From Limnanthes douglasii subsp. nivea (lineage: Eukaryota > Streptophyta > Magnoliopsida > Brassicales > Limnanthaceae): a stretch of DNA of 64,000 bases. How positions within the stretch are numbered: position 1 is the first letter of the stretch; the number at the start of each line of letters is the position of its first letter. Positions 10,559 through 21,447 of the stretch are shown piece by piece. A program made the position numbers and the translations under genes. The notes under the pieces are model-generated. The model ran no database searches, was not told the origin of the DNA, and saw only the letters and a list, made by a program, of their open reading frames with translations. The stretch spans positions 146,910,997 through 146,974,996 of the forward strand of contig JAUPFV010000003.1 of NCBI GenBank assembly GCA_036936605.1, written 5' to 3'.

Positions 10559-11483
10559 TTAAGCAGGAATTGGTAAAACATGAGCTTGATGGTCATTCTC
10601 AAGCTGGCTGTAGTTTCCCTTTTCCTTAAAGAGTTGAATGTGGTGATGCTTGCAGTAGAGTTTTCCTTCATGTGCTACGTAGTTTGACGGGCTTATAGTG
10701 CACCCTCCATATGTGCATTTGAAGCAACTCTTGTGGTAAGGTGCTGCATTTACAGTCACCTGAAACCATCCCCCATATAAATATGTATATGTATAAACAT
10801 TCATTTAAATATATCTGTATCTATATATGATATGTTTTTGTTTACCTTTTCGATTGGGTAGACAGTTTTACTGCAGCACACGCATTTCTCTCGTGTCCCT
10901 TCGAACATGTTTGAAACCTTCTGTGCGTTCTGGTGTCACATATGACATAACACCTGATTAGCTACTAAACCTTATCTCTCTCTCTCTCTATATATATACA
11001 TTTATACCAACAAAAGTTTCATCATTTAATCCAATAATATTACCTCATGCTCCGGCTTTTCAGGTTTTACAAGCTTGGGTGTACCTGAAATAGAAAGTCG
11101 ATATTGAAGCATTTTTAATTTTGAAATTTGAATTTGAATTCGAATACAATCTCGGCTCGGGGTGTACCTTCAAAACTCTTGTCCAAACTACCAGTTCTTT
11201 TGAAGAGCTGATCAAAGTGAGGTCTGCAGTATAGTACTCCCTCAAAAGAATTGTAATTGCTGAGCTGCAATTTGCATATGTAAACGTTTTGAAATCAGTA
11301 TCAACAAAATATATATAACAATGAATATAACAAATATAATCTCACCTTAAGGGTACCGCGGCAATGGTGACAACGGAAACAGGCCTTGTGGAAAATCCTG
11401 TTATCAGCTGATAACTTGTCGACCAAGTAAACCGTTTTATCGCAGGCATCGCATTTCTCCTGTGCTACTGTAATTGCTGCCAT
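10559..11483 (-). CDS. WLIM1: Two-LIM-domain actin-bundling protein, WLIM1 type, 5 exons, 186 aa
   Basis: Exons on the minus strand: 11483-11346, 11264-11168, 11084-11044, 10929-10846 and 10759-10559. They sum to 561 nt (186 codons plus TAA). All four introns have GT/AG ends and keep frame. LIM1 (residues 11-62) reads CDACDKTVYLVDKLSADNR, FHKACFRCHHCRGTL and VLYCRPHFDQLF. LIM2 reads CVCCSKTVYPIEK, YHKSCFKCTYGGCTISPSNYV and LYCKHHHIQLFKEKGNY. The linker contains KSFEGTPK and KVSNMFEGTREK. This order and wording match the plant WLIM1 subfamily rather than WLIM2 or PLIM2, which lack the GGCTISPSNY-type second domain. Plant LIM proteins bind and bundle actin filaments and some also enter the nucleus. 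An upstream in-frame Met (11579) exists, but MAAITVAQEKCDAC fits the family start. The C-terminus ends NDHQAHVLPIPA. Confidence 0.93.
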
Positions 11484-11639
11484 TTTCTCCTTGTGTCTTT
11501 TTGAGCAAAGAACAAGAAAGAAAGACAGAAAAAAACTCTTTTTGTGTTTCTTTCCTTCTTTCTTTCTTGTATTCTTCACCTGTGTTTTATCTCACAAGCT
11601 TTGTCTATTTATTACATGGCTAATAAGGGAGAATGATTG

Positions 11640-12424
11640 TGCTGGAGAGTAAATTGCGGGTAAGCACATGAAAGCTAAGCCATTCATAGAAATAGATAGC
11701 CTCTCACTTATTATTACCTTGCCTAATCTTTTTCTCCGTTTTTGAAGCATATCCTCTCATCACATTTTACGTTGGTTTCCTAAAAGTGACATTTTAAGAT
11801 TTATCCTTTTTGAAGGATGGTTGTTTACTAATCGTTGATTCTTTTTGCGGACTTCAATGCCCCAAGGAAATATATTCTATCTACAATTGAATAACTTATA
11901 AATAAAACCCAAAACTTTATTTTATATGTTTTTATTATGGCCAACATCTAAAAACAAGACTTTTCTCAATTAATTGAGTAAACCATAAATAACCTTCTTA
12001 TTTTTTTAAACAAAATTTTATGGTTTAAATTTTTTCGAACCATAGTTAATTTTTTTTTAAAATTACCATAGGATAAGTTAATAAATAATTCAAACCTTAA
12101 TATTTGTTTAGGAAGATCAAAAGAGCTATAACTAATATGTTAGTGAGATTTTGTGCAAGAAGGATTGAAAAAACTAAAGGTGTAATATAACAAATAAAGA
12201 TATTTAGTTGTACAATGGGGGGAAAAGTATTCTGAATGGAATATGTGTTTTTGACATTTTTATAAATAGGTGTATTTTATTTTAAGAAAATATAAATGAT
12301 AGCACTTGTATTTTTTACAATTGCTATTTTTTTTTCCTTTTTTTTTATATATCGAATTGGTCATTCTAAACATTATTTTACCACATTTATCTTTTTGATT
12401 TTCTATTATTTTTGGAGTGATCAG
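11640..12424. other. AT-rich intergenic sequence upstream of the LIM gene
   Basis: No gene, no clear repeat. Long A/T runs at 11990-12070 and 12310-12350. If element E had a 5' LTR it should end at about 12424, but I cannot define one because no second copy is visible. Confidence 0.5.
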
Positions 12425-12519
12425 TGGTGACCACAGTGGTAGGTACGTTTGGTACCTAGATTTTAGATCTAAAACAAAAAACTCTTAAAAATTTATATTT
12501 GAGTTGTTGTGATCAATGG

Positions 12520-14450
12520 ATCCCAAACGAGTAGATCATATAGTGCTCGTAGAAAGGGAAGTAGTGGAGGATGGCATGGAACAAATGGAGGCTCAAATTG
12601 ATCAATAATTGGAGGAATCAGCGTAACCAATTAGCTTTAGAAGACCAACATAATCAACTACTATAACAAATAGCAGAACTAAACGACCATTTAGTTCAAA
12701 AGGAATAGTTTGTGCTAGCTAAACTGAGAATAGTCCGGTCTGAAGTTCGAAGGATGAACGAAGAAAGAAATTTGATGAATTATTCCGATGCGACTCAAGG
12801 AAAGGATCTTCAAGGGCTTTCAAAAGGATCGACGTTGTCGGTCTTTTGGGAAGGAAAAAAAGATAAACATAAATATATTCTTCTAGAGTCAAATGAGTCA
12901 CCAATTTTATATTCATACGGACGGTCCCAAACACATGACCGTGGTTACATCAACCGAAAAAGAAATGATTTGGTTGACAAACATTATTCGAAGATGTGAG
13001 CTAGTCGGAATCAAGGATATTGAAGTGATAAAAAATATAAGAAACCAAATGAGTCGTAACATGTACTTGAAACCCCAACATTTGAGTATAATGTGACAAA
13101 TCAATTCACCAAGCCTTCAGATCAAAGGCTTTATGTAATTACCAATGATGGAATAAAGGGTCAATTTAGACAAAGAGTAGATTGAATGACGTCTATTTTA
13201 TCAACGAAAATCAGGTCTATAGCGCTTCCGAAGCGTTTTGATATTTCCAAAGTAGAAATTTCGATGGGACGCGGGATCATGATGATCATATCCTATATTT
13301 AAAAATTTATATGATGATTTTTTACGATGACAACAAATTGTTATGTCGTGCTTTATTCCAGACTTTTAAGGGCATTGTGTTAAAGTGGTATAATAGTATT
13401 GCGAAGGGGTCTTTAACTAACTTTGGGATGTTTAATACAACTTTTCAAAAGCAATTTGTGGGGAGTAAATAGATGCATGCGAATAAGGATACCGTAGTCT
13501 AATATAAACATAACATAAGATAAAACCTGAAGGATTATATGAAACGATTCGTGGTTGCCAAAACTGGGTTTAAAGATTACGACGAGCAGGTTGCTTGTGC
13601 AGCATTTTGACAAGGGTTTCTCCATAAGGACTTAGCCAATAAGACAACAAAGAGGAGAGCACTCACTTTTGGGGCTTTAATGACACAAGTAGAACAACAA
13701 ATCAAGGTTGACGAGTCAATGAGGGTTCAGATTAGGCCAACGACAATGCAAAAAAAAATTACAACATGGAAGTTTCTCGAATGCTCAAGAAACTCAGTCA
13801 CAAGCATATTTTAGACCCATGGCTCCGGATAGTAATTCCCCTCGGTCGGGATCGTCCTAAGTAGCGTTTTGGGTTATCAAATGTAAAAACCAAGGTTAAA
13901 TCAATGGGTCCAACCTGATTATTATATAGAATTGACAAAAAAACTATGGCAACCATCTTCAAAACAAAAAAGAATCGTGTTAAATTCCGAAAATCACCAC
14001 CACCAACAAAATCAAAAGAAGAAACAAATACAAAAATTTGTAAGTATCACAACGATGTTGGATATGACATTGCGGACTGTATAGGATTATGAAAGGAAAT
14101 TCAAATGTTGATAGAGAATGAGAAGTTAACCACTTTTTTAAGAAGCAAGTTGGGTCACAACAAGGACCGAACTCAAATCAAGCACGACAGGTTGTAAACA
14201 AGTCTTCTAAACAAGAAAACAAGATGGTGATAACTGGGCCTGATGATGAGTTTGATGTAGATACCGAATACCTTGATCATGATCCGAATCAAAGGGTTCT
14301 GCTAATGGTAAATGAGCCTAGACCTTGTAGCAGGATCCATAATTTATGTGAATCTTTTGAGTCTCTATAAAGTTTAGGAGGCGATACCATGGTTGGAAAT
14401 ACCAATAGCTCTCGAAAGAGGCATATCGTGAGTTTAACCATATAGATGGT
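12520..14450 (+). pseudogene. Decayed gag of element E
   Basis: Short frames read like gag: an N-terminal stretch about 12690-12850 (LVCAKLRIVRSEVRR-like), the capsid signature at about 13310-13400 (YDDFLRRQQIVMSCFIPDF-type, equivalent to DD-LLCRAF-QTFKG-LKWYN), LKDYMKRFVVAKTGF at about 13530, and a Cys/His-like stretch KYHNDVGYDIADC at about 14040. Many stops and shifts. No intact protein. Confidence 0.75.
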
Positions 14451-14539
14451 TGGTGGGATTTCAACTCACCTGTATGGAAACAATCCGATGTCATTTATTC
14501 TTTTTGATGATGATGATTTGAGGGGTGTGCTGGACCCTA

Positions 14540-14990
14540 TGAAGATGCGGTTGTGATCAGAGCTGAAATAACGAGATGTAAAATCCGAAGGATACTCATT
14601 GACATTGGTAGTTCTGCCAACCTATTGTTCTTCTTAACATATGAAAAAATGTAGGATTTTCCTTTAATCCTTTGTTCGAAAATAACCATAATAGGATTCA
14701 CTGGTGTGACATCGAATGTGATCGAAGAATTCGAAGAGGAACTGTTGTTGGGAAAATAGCAGTTTAAGAAAAAAATAAGGGTGTTATACGTGGTAGTAGA
14801 TAGTCTGACGATATACAATACCATTTTCGGTAGATCTTGGTTGTCAAAGATGCATGCCATATCTTCCACGATTCATCAGTGTTTGAATATATGGTTGGAG
14901 ATCGTGTCGGGACTGTTTGAAACAGTCAACAGGTAGCCCGGGAATGTTATGCAACCAACCTTGCACACCAAGAGAATTGTTGATGTTTAG
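14540..14990 (+). pseudogene. Aspartic protease of element E with altered active site
   Basis: The frame reads RRILIDIGSSANLLF, corresponding to [10 protein letters not shown] in elements M and B. The catalytic Asp-Thr-Gly has become Asp-Ile-Gly (codon ATT at 14604-14606), so the enzyme is dead. Further downstream the usual blocks follow: IIGFTGVTSNVIEEFEEELLLGK, then stop codons where the other elements have Gln, then IYNTIFGRSWLSKMHAISSTIHQ. Confidence 0.8.
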
Positions 14991-15300
14991 GGGATGAAAG
15001 AATAACAATTAGAGGGGTTTATCTCAGATTCATAAATGATAGATGATCCGAGGATGACCTCTGGATTGGTAGTAACAGATGAAGAAATAGAGGTGTGTGG
15101 CTTTATGGGGGGTGGGGGAGTTTGAGAATATGGACTTTGTTACCGCCATATATGAGGAAGAGTTTTAATAAAAATTTTGTCAAAACATTTAAGTGTATTT
15201 GCATGAACTACTGCTGATGTGGTATGAGTACCATATAGCATAATTTTTTATAACTTAGTTGTAAATCCAAATGTAAGACCATGTGGACGCTTTTGCTCGG

Positions 15301-15412
15301 GGTTATATTTTCCTCAAATTATTGTTATAAATTAATATCTAATTAAATACATTTATTTTATTTATTCATTTCCGTTCCAATACTCAAGCATGATGGTTTT
15401 ATTGCCTCATCA
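15301..15412 (-). repeat. Truncated 3' LTR of element M (112 bp)
   Basis: Aligns to 27606-27716 with roughly a dozen differences: shared 'ggttatattttcctc', 'attgttataaattaat', 'attgcctcatca'. It is preceded on the minus strand by a G-rich polypurine tract (gactgggggactac) right before TGATGAGG, which fixes this end as the LTR start. The other end is missing. Confidence 0.85.
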
Positions 15413-15871
15413 GTAGTCCCCCAGTCTTCACAAGCGTGGGAGGGAAGACTATTATAGCTTGGCTCGAGTTGCCTCTAGTTTGTTGCCGCGTCGGGTCTGG
15501 CCTAATATGGGGCTAGTTTGTTGGGGAAATGCTTCGGGTTTGTCTATATGACATAAGTAGGTTATGGTTTTATAGTCCCGCGACTAATGGCCTACACATG
15601 TGTTGGATCTCCGTCAGACCCTATCGCTTTATCAGATGATGTTTGAGGAAAATGTCAGTCCTGCTTCTACTTTGTTGTCAATTCTTCTGGTTTTCACTTA
15701 TGGGATTTTATTTTGCTGAGTTTGTTTTTAAATTCTGATGGGCCTTATTTGAATTTAGAAAACCTTTTCAGCCCACTCAAAATGTGAGATGTAACGTTTC
15801 TTTGTGTTGGTATACGCATGGATTTTTCTTGAGTGCCACGTGTATTTTGATGCCTTCGCATGCCTACTGAG

Positions 15872-18095
15872 CTATACTAATCATTTCCTGTTGATAATTT
15901 CCATGTGTCGTCTTTTTATTCGAAGCGTGTTTGATCGCGCGTTTCTCCAGTTAACTCTTTGACTTCCCGTGACTCTTTTCGTTTGATCTTCCCACTACAC
16001 AATTCCGTTGATGAAAACGTTCTCTATAAATACCTCTTCCTCTCATTCACTATCTGCTTCCAAAAAGGAATTTTAGTAAGAGAAAGTCCCAACCTTGCTA
16101 GTTCTAGAGAGAGAAACAACCTTGTGTTTATGAGAATAAAATGCCCCAAAGAGAAATCAAAAGCCCAAACCAAAAAAGAAACATATCTTCGGGTTTATAG
16201 ATTACGAGAGTATCACTGAACGAGTTGCAGAGTATAGAGCTGCATGATTGATTTGGGATTCTGCCAAAAACGTTCACGCGTCCGCTGCTGTTCCTCACGA
16301 CCCTGTTCGGTCATCAGCGTTACCCATAAAAAACCCTTTGTCCCAATAATTTCCTTTTGACTAGGCCCGAGATCCGATCCTCATTTCTTCAAGTGATCGT
16401 ACTCCAAGTCCTTAACCCGTCCCTTCTGGCAAGACATATTCTAACTTAGCGACTCCCATTGGTGATATTGCCGACCCTTCTGGTACCAACGTCATTTTGT
16501 TGAAAAAGTCCCGATCTCAGTTTCTTATTATGGATGATTTCAGTGCCTCCTCTTCACATGAGTTGGTCCAATTAACCAAAACAATAGTTGGGGTCCCAAC
16601 CGGTCACGTGTCGTCCTATACTAATCATTTCCTGTTGATAATTTCCACGTGTCGTCCTTTTATTCGAAGCGTGTTTGATCGCGCGTTTCTCCAGTCAACT
16701 CTTTGACTTCCCGTGACTCTTTTCGTTTGATCTTCCCAATACACGATTTCGTTGATGAAAACGTTCTCTATAAATACCTCTTCCTCTCATTCACTATCTG
16801 CTTCTAAAAAGGAATTTTAGTAAGAGAAAGTCCAAACCTTGCTAGTTCTAGAGAGAGAAACAACCTTGTGTTTATGAGAAAAAAATGCCCCAAAGAGAAA
16901 TCAAAAGCCCAAATCAAAAAAGAAACATATCTTCGGGTTTATACATTACGAGAGTATCACTGAACGAGTTGCAGAGTATAGAGCTGCATGATTGATTTGG
17001 GATTCTGCCAAAAACGTTCACGCGTCCGTTCCTGTTCCTCACAACCTTGTTCGGTCATCAGCGTTACCCATAAAAAACCCTTTGTCCCAATAATTTCCTT
17101 TTGACTAGGCCCGAGATCCGATCCTCATTTCTTCAAGTGATCGTACTCCAAGTCCTTAACCCGTCCCTTCTGGTAAGACATATTCTAACTTAGCGACTCC
17201 CATTGGTGATATTGCCGACCCTTCTGGTACCAACGTCATTTTGTTGAAAAAGTCCCGATCTCAGTTTCTTGTTATGGGTGATTCTAGTGCCTCCTCTTCA
17301 CATGAGTTGGTCCAATTAACCAAAACAATAGTTGGGGTCCCAACCGGTCACGTGTCGTCCTATACTAATCATTTCCTATTGATAATTTCCACGTGTCGTC
17401 CTTTTATTCGAAGCGTGTTTGATCGCGCGTTTCTCCAGTCAACTCTTTGACTTCCCGTGACTCTTTTCGTTTGATCTTCCCAATACACGATTCCGTTGAT
17501 GAAAACGTTCTCTATAAATACCTCTTCCTCTCATTCACTATCTGCTTCCAAAAAGGAATTTTAGTAAGAGAAAGTCCAAACTTTGCTAGTTCTAGAGAGA
17601 GAAACAACCTTGTGTTTATGAGAAAAAATGCCCCAAAGAGAAATCAAAAGCCCAAACCAAAAAAGAAACATATCTTCGGGTTTATAGATTACGCGAGTAT
17701 CACTGAACGAGTTGCAGAGTATAGAGCTGCATGATTGATTTGGGATTCTGCCAAAAACGTTCACGCGTCCATTCCTGTTCCTCACGACCCTGTTCGGTCA
17801 TCAGCGTTACCCATAAAAAATCCTTTGTCCCAATAATTTCCTTTTGACGAGGCCCGAGATCCGATCCTCATTTCTTCAAGTGATCGTACTCCAAGTCCTT
17901 AACCCGTCCCTTCTGGCAAGACATATTCTAACTTAGCGACTCTCATTGGTGATATTGCCGACCCTTCTGGTACCAACGTCATTTTGTTGAAAAAGTCCCG
18001 ATCTCAGTTTCTTGTTATGGGTGATTCTAGTGCCTCCTCTTCACATGAGTTGGTCCAATTAACCAAAAAAATAGTTGGGGTCCCAACCGGTCACA
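15872..18095 (+). repeat. Triple 744-bp tandem repeat carrying the antisense-gene promoter of M
   Basis: Copies start at 15872, 16616 and 17360 (each at 'ctatactaatcatttcc'), period 744. The third ends at about 18095 where the antisense gene continues. The copies differ by a small number of substitutions per 744 bp. Each includes a TATA box (tctataaatacc at 16023, 16766 and 17511), a pyrimidine-rich start region (ctcttcctctcattcac) and the first part of the antisense coding sequence, up to RSQFLVMGDSSASSSHELVQLTK. G-box cores (CACGTG) occur at 15837, 16605, 16649, 17349 and 17393. Confidence 0.95.
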
Positions 18096-20609
18096 ATACC
18101 ACTGCCACTCCTCGGGGCGTCATTCAACGGGATGTTGAGCGTCAGAAAAAAGAAGAAGCAACATTTAAAAGTCTTAAAGAAAACGAGCCACACCATAAAC
18201 GCATCGGTAGTAGCTCAAGCTTTGTTAACCCGACTTTGATTGTTGCCGATCCTGCCCAAGCTTTAAAGGAAGACGCGACACATAAAGAGAGAATCCCAAC
18301 TTCTCTTACTAAAATTCATATCAATGAAGATGCCCTCCCGCGACAAAATGGTGCTGCTACAGCCAAAGCTACTACTTCAGTCCAGCTAGCTATTCTGGAG
18401 AAAATCGATCTTGTCGGTGTTGAAAAAGAACCAGCTGTTGTCGATCAAGCTCCGGGTCCGTCACTTGACGCTGATACCGAACAAGAGCATCGGGAAGGAA
18501 AAAAGGTTGTGGTTGAGGGGAGGGTGCTGTTAATGCCGTTCATAACAAAGAGCCTCTTCCACCCGAAGTTGATGCGGTAACAACCAGTTACCACCGGGGT
18601 TTGTCCAGGGACAACATTATTACTTTGTTCGCTGGTAAGTATTTATACTATACTCCAAAAGAAGTACCTGAGTTAGAGGTCAGATGGAGCATACCAAAGA
18701 ATATAACCGTCCGTTATCCCGTCCCTGTGGAGACGCTATTGTCTGTCAGGAGTCGAGAGATAATTATCTTTACTGACCTCTTCAATAGGGGTCTTAGACT
18801 TCCTCTGGATCCCGACATTGTGAGTTATTTCAAAATTCTCGGCCTTTTCCTGTCTCAACTGACCCCCAATGCTTGGTAGATACTGATGTCCTGCATAATG
18901 GCCTCCAAATTATCCGATCATCGTATGCCAATGGAAGAGTACGCCGCAATGACCGGTCTTTCTAAATCATCCAAGCTGCCCTTCTTTTATTCCTCTCTGG
19001 CCAATAGTTTAAAGATAGTGAATGGATTTTTGGAGGGTGACAAGTCATGGAAACATGGGTTCGTTTTTGTCAGCGGGGCTTGGGAGAATGGCCGACCTTA
19101 TTCAGCTGATAATCTGAGGTGATTGTTACGCAAAATGAATTAACAATGATATGTAATATATAATTGTTCTTTTTTTAACGAACTATTTGTTTTAGTGTCG
19201 AAGGAAGATATCCAGGAGATAAAGAAAGATTACTTTGAGTCTGCTAAGCTGACCTTCCAGAAGCTAAAAGACTACGCTCGGAAGAATTGGGGCCGAGCAT
19301 TCTATTGATGCTTCAAGAATATGAATTTAATAGGCAGTAATCTTTGGCGCTGCTCAGACGAGCCTTTAACTGCTGAACAACTTCATCAACCACCCAACTT
19401 GGTGGATTTGGTTTTGAAGACCGATGCTCCTGACGCACACTTATTTCTACCCAAGCGTAACAGGGCGCCAAGCAAGTGTTTGAAATCTGATGAGTTTTCC
19501 GAGCAGGAAAATAAGGATGAAGCTGACGTTGATGGGAATGATCTGATGGTTGTTGCGAGGGTGGAACTACCGTAGTTCTTAGCAATCACAAGGCTAGTGG
19601 TAAAGAGGAGGAGGTGGTTAAGAAAAATAGAAAGAAAGCTGTGACCAACGGTGATGATGCCAAGAGGTCTAAGGTGGTGAAGAAAAATGTTGGTTCTAAG
19701 ACTAGAGAGGTCAAAACGACTTTGTGGGTTGTCGAGAAAGTTACTATCCCGAGCCTTTTTGAAAAATATGAAGAAGGCGCTAAATCTACTGACCCTATTG
19801 CGCCAGAATTTCCTACAGCAGAGAACGCCACTGTCGTGGTGATTGCTGATGAGGAGGAAACGGGTGAGTTTGCTCCAGATAAAATGTTGGTCGACCATTT
19901 TACCGGGAAAAAGGTTGTAGGAGCGTCATCGAGTGGTGTAGGTCTGCCCGTGCTCTCGGTGCCTGGGAGCACAAAGGATTTTCCTTTGAAATGTTCAGAT
20001 ATCCTTTTTTTGTCATTGTACAACATGATTGTGCCGTTGTATATGAAAGAGAGACGGGCAGGACAACTGAGCCGCGACTTGTCAGAGGCTCAAAAGCGTG
20101 TAGCTGACTTGGAGAAAAAACTCAAGGAGAAGGATGATGACCAAAAGCGTCTGGAGAAGAAGGCCGAAGACGCTGAAGGGAAGGTAAAAAATTCCGAAGC
20201 AGAGTTGACATCCATTCAGGCAAAAAATGTATCTATGAGTAATTCTCTTTCGCAAGTAAAAAAGGATCGCGATGACAAAGTGCGTAACTTGGTTGCTCAG
20301 AAACTCCAGAACCAATTCCTCTGCCACTTAGTGGCAAAGAAGACGAAGGATATTGACGAACTTCGGGTCCAAAGCAAAGAGGAAAACAGTCACTTTGCTG
20401 CCTCGTGTAAAAAGATGATGGAAAGAGAAGTGGCTGACGCTAAAGCCGCCTACGTTCTAAACTTTCATAGTCGATTTCCCGACCTACCCTTGGGTTCGAT
20501 GTGGTTGGATGCTCTTGAAGAATATCGCCCACCCGATGTTTTTTGTGAAGACGAAGAGAACGATAAGACGAGCATGTCTGACACTGATCCCGATGGTGAA
20601 GACGTCTGA
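17630..20609 (+). pseudogene. Antisense-strand gene of element M ('putative gypsy type transposon' domain, coiled coil)
   Basis: Lies opposite to M's gag-pol, between integrase and the 3' LTR. Parts in order: N-terminal region around SITERVAEYRAA (17695-17734, then a stop); RSQFLVMGDSSASSSHE (from 17996); a globular domain at 18601-19122 (RWSIPKNITVRYPVPVET, IIIFTDLFNRGLRLPLDPDI, MPMEEYAAMTGLS, FVFVSGAWENGRP); a candidate intron (GT about 19122, AG 19195); RKNWGRAFY; a Lys-rich linker; and a 331-aa open frame (19614-20609) ending in a long coiled coil and an acidic tail (DEENDKTSMSDTDPDGED). The globular block resembles the Pfam family 'putative gypsy type transposon'. An in-frame stop at 18877 and a frameshift near 18590 break it. 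Function unknown. Equivalent genes are seen in B, C and E. Confidence 0.8.
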
Positions 20610-20859
20610 CCTCAACAAAGTTGTGTTTTTTGTGATTTTTTGTACTTGTCGCCTATGTAGGCGCGTCGGTTGTAACTTTTTGCTGTTTTTGTACTCCGTG
20701 TCCTAAAAGGACGTTATCTCTATGTATTCAAAAGTGATTAAGTAATCCGTAGTTTTTGTACATTTAGTTACGGTTATTGGAGCTTTATAGTTTCTTTGTC
20801 TATAATCAATTCTCTAAAAACTTCAAAATTGAAAAATCCCTTAGAGTTTGGGATAAAAA

Positions 20860-21220
20860 TGCAGATTTGTTTAGAACTGAAAAGACCCATAAAGACTCAG
20901 GGTAGTATGTAGATCAGTTTTTAAACTGAACATTCCCATTAAGGTTTGGGATAATATGTAGATCAGTTAAAACTGAAAAACTCTATTAAGGATCGGGATA
21001 ACATGTAGATCAGTTAAAACTGAAAATTCCCTCAAAGATCGAGATAAGTGTGTTGATCAGTTAAAACTGAAAAAATCCGTTAGGGATCGGGATAACATTA
21101 GATCAGTTAAAACTAAAAATTCCCTCATGGATTAGGATAAGTGTGTGGATCAGTTAAAATTGAAAATCCATTAGAGATCGGGATAACATGTAGATCAGTT
21201 AAAAACTGAAAAATTTGTAC
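20860..21220. repeat. 47-bp minisatellite in element M
   Basis: Seven units begin with gatcag at 20912, 20961, 21008, 21055, 21101, 21148 and 21193 (spacings 49, 47, 47, 46, 47, 45). Each holds the near-palindrome cagttaaaactg. Unit tails alternate between 'gatcgggataacatgta' and 'gagataagtgtgt' types. It sits between the integrase end (21448) and the antisense gene end (20609). Confidence 0.95.
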
Positions 21221-21447
21221 TACTGAGCTCAAGGATCGTGTTTACCAACTCTTCAGTTGATAAAATTTCTCGGAGATCTCATATTTTGGTATCGCACTCG
21301 TTATTTAAAGGAAAAAAGTATAGATTAAACATATCAGTTGTTTTGGATGCCTCGTTAAAACCTCCTCGCGCCACCAAGGTAGGAAATAGTGTATCCCCGA
21401 TCAAAAGTATTTACAAGGTTATAAGCATGAATAAAAAATGAAAAAAT

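Larger units (their letters stand above)
12425..15300 (+). mobile_element. Ty3-gypsy host element E, left part: PBS, gag, protease
   Basis: A degenerate PBS (12425-12442, TGGTGACCACAGTGGTAG) differs from that of elements A and B at two positions. Decayed gag and protease follow. The coding trace reaches a segment equivalent to the start of RT (VVNPNV-P, about 15260) and stops abruptly at 15301, where the truncated LTR of element M begins. The trace resumes at RNase H at 27717. The sequence is related to element C (shared 'cttccg.agcgttttgat.tttccaa') but much more mutated. Confidence 0.8.

Noticed and set aside
17984..20609. A host gene nested between transposons
   Set aside because: The plus-strand frames lie between M's integrase and its 3' LTR, and equivalents occur at the same place in B, C and E. 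It is an element gene.
20860..21220. CRISPR-like array (regular 47-bp repeats)
   Set aside because: Repeats are contiguous with no unique spacers, and the context is a plant retrotransposon. It is a minisatellite. The 35-bp repeats at 46664 were rejected for the same reason.
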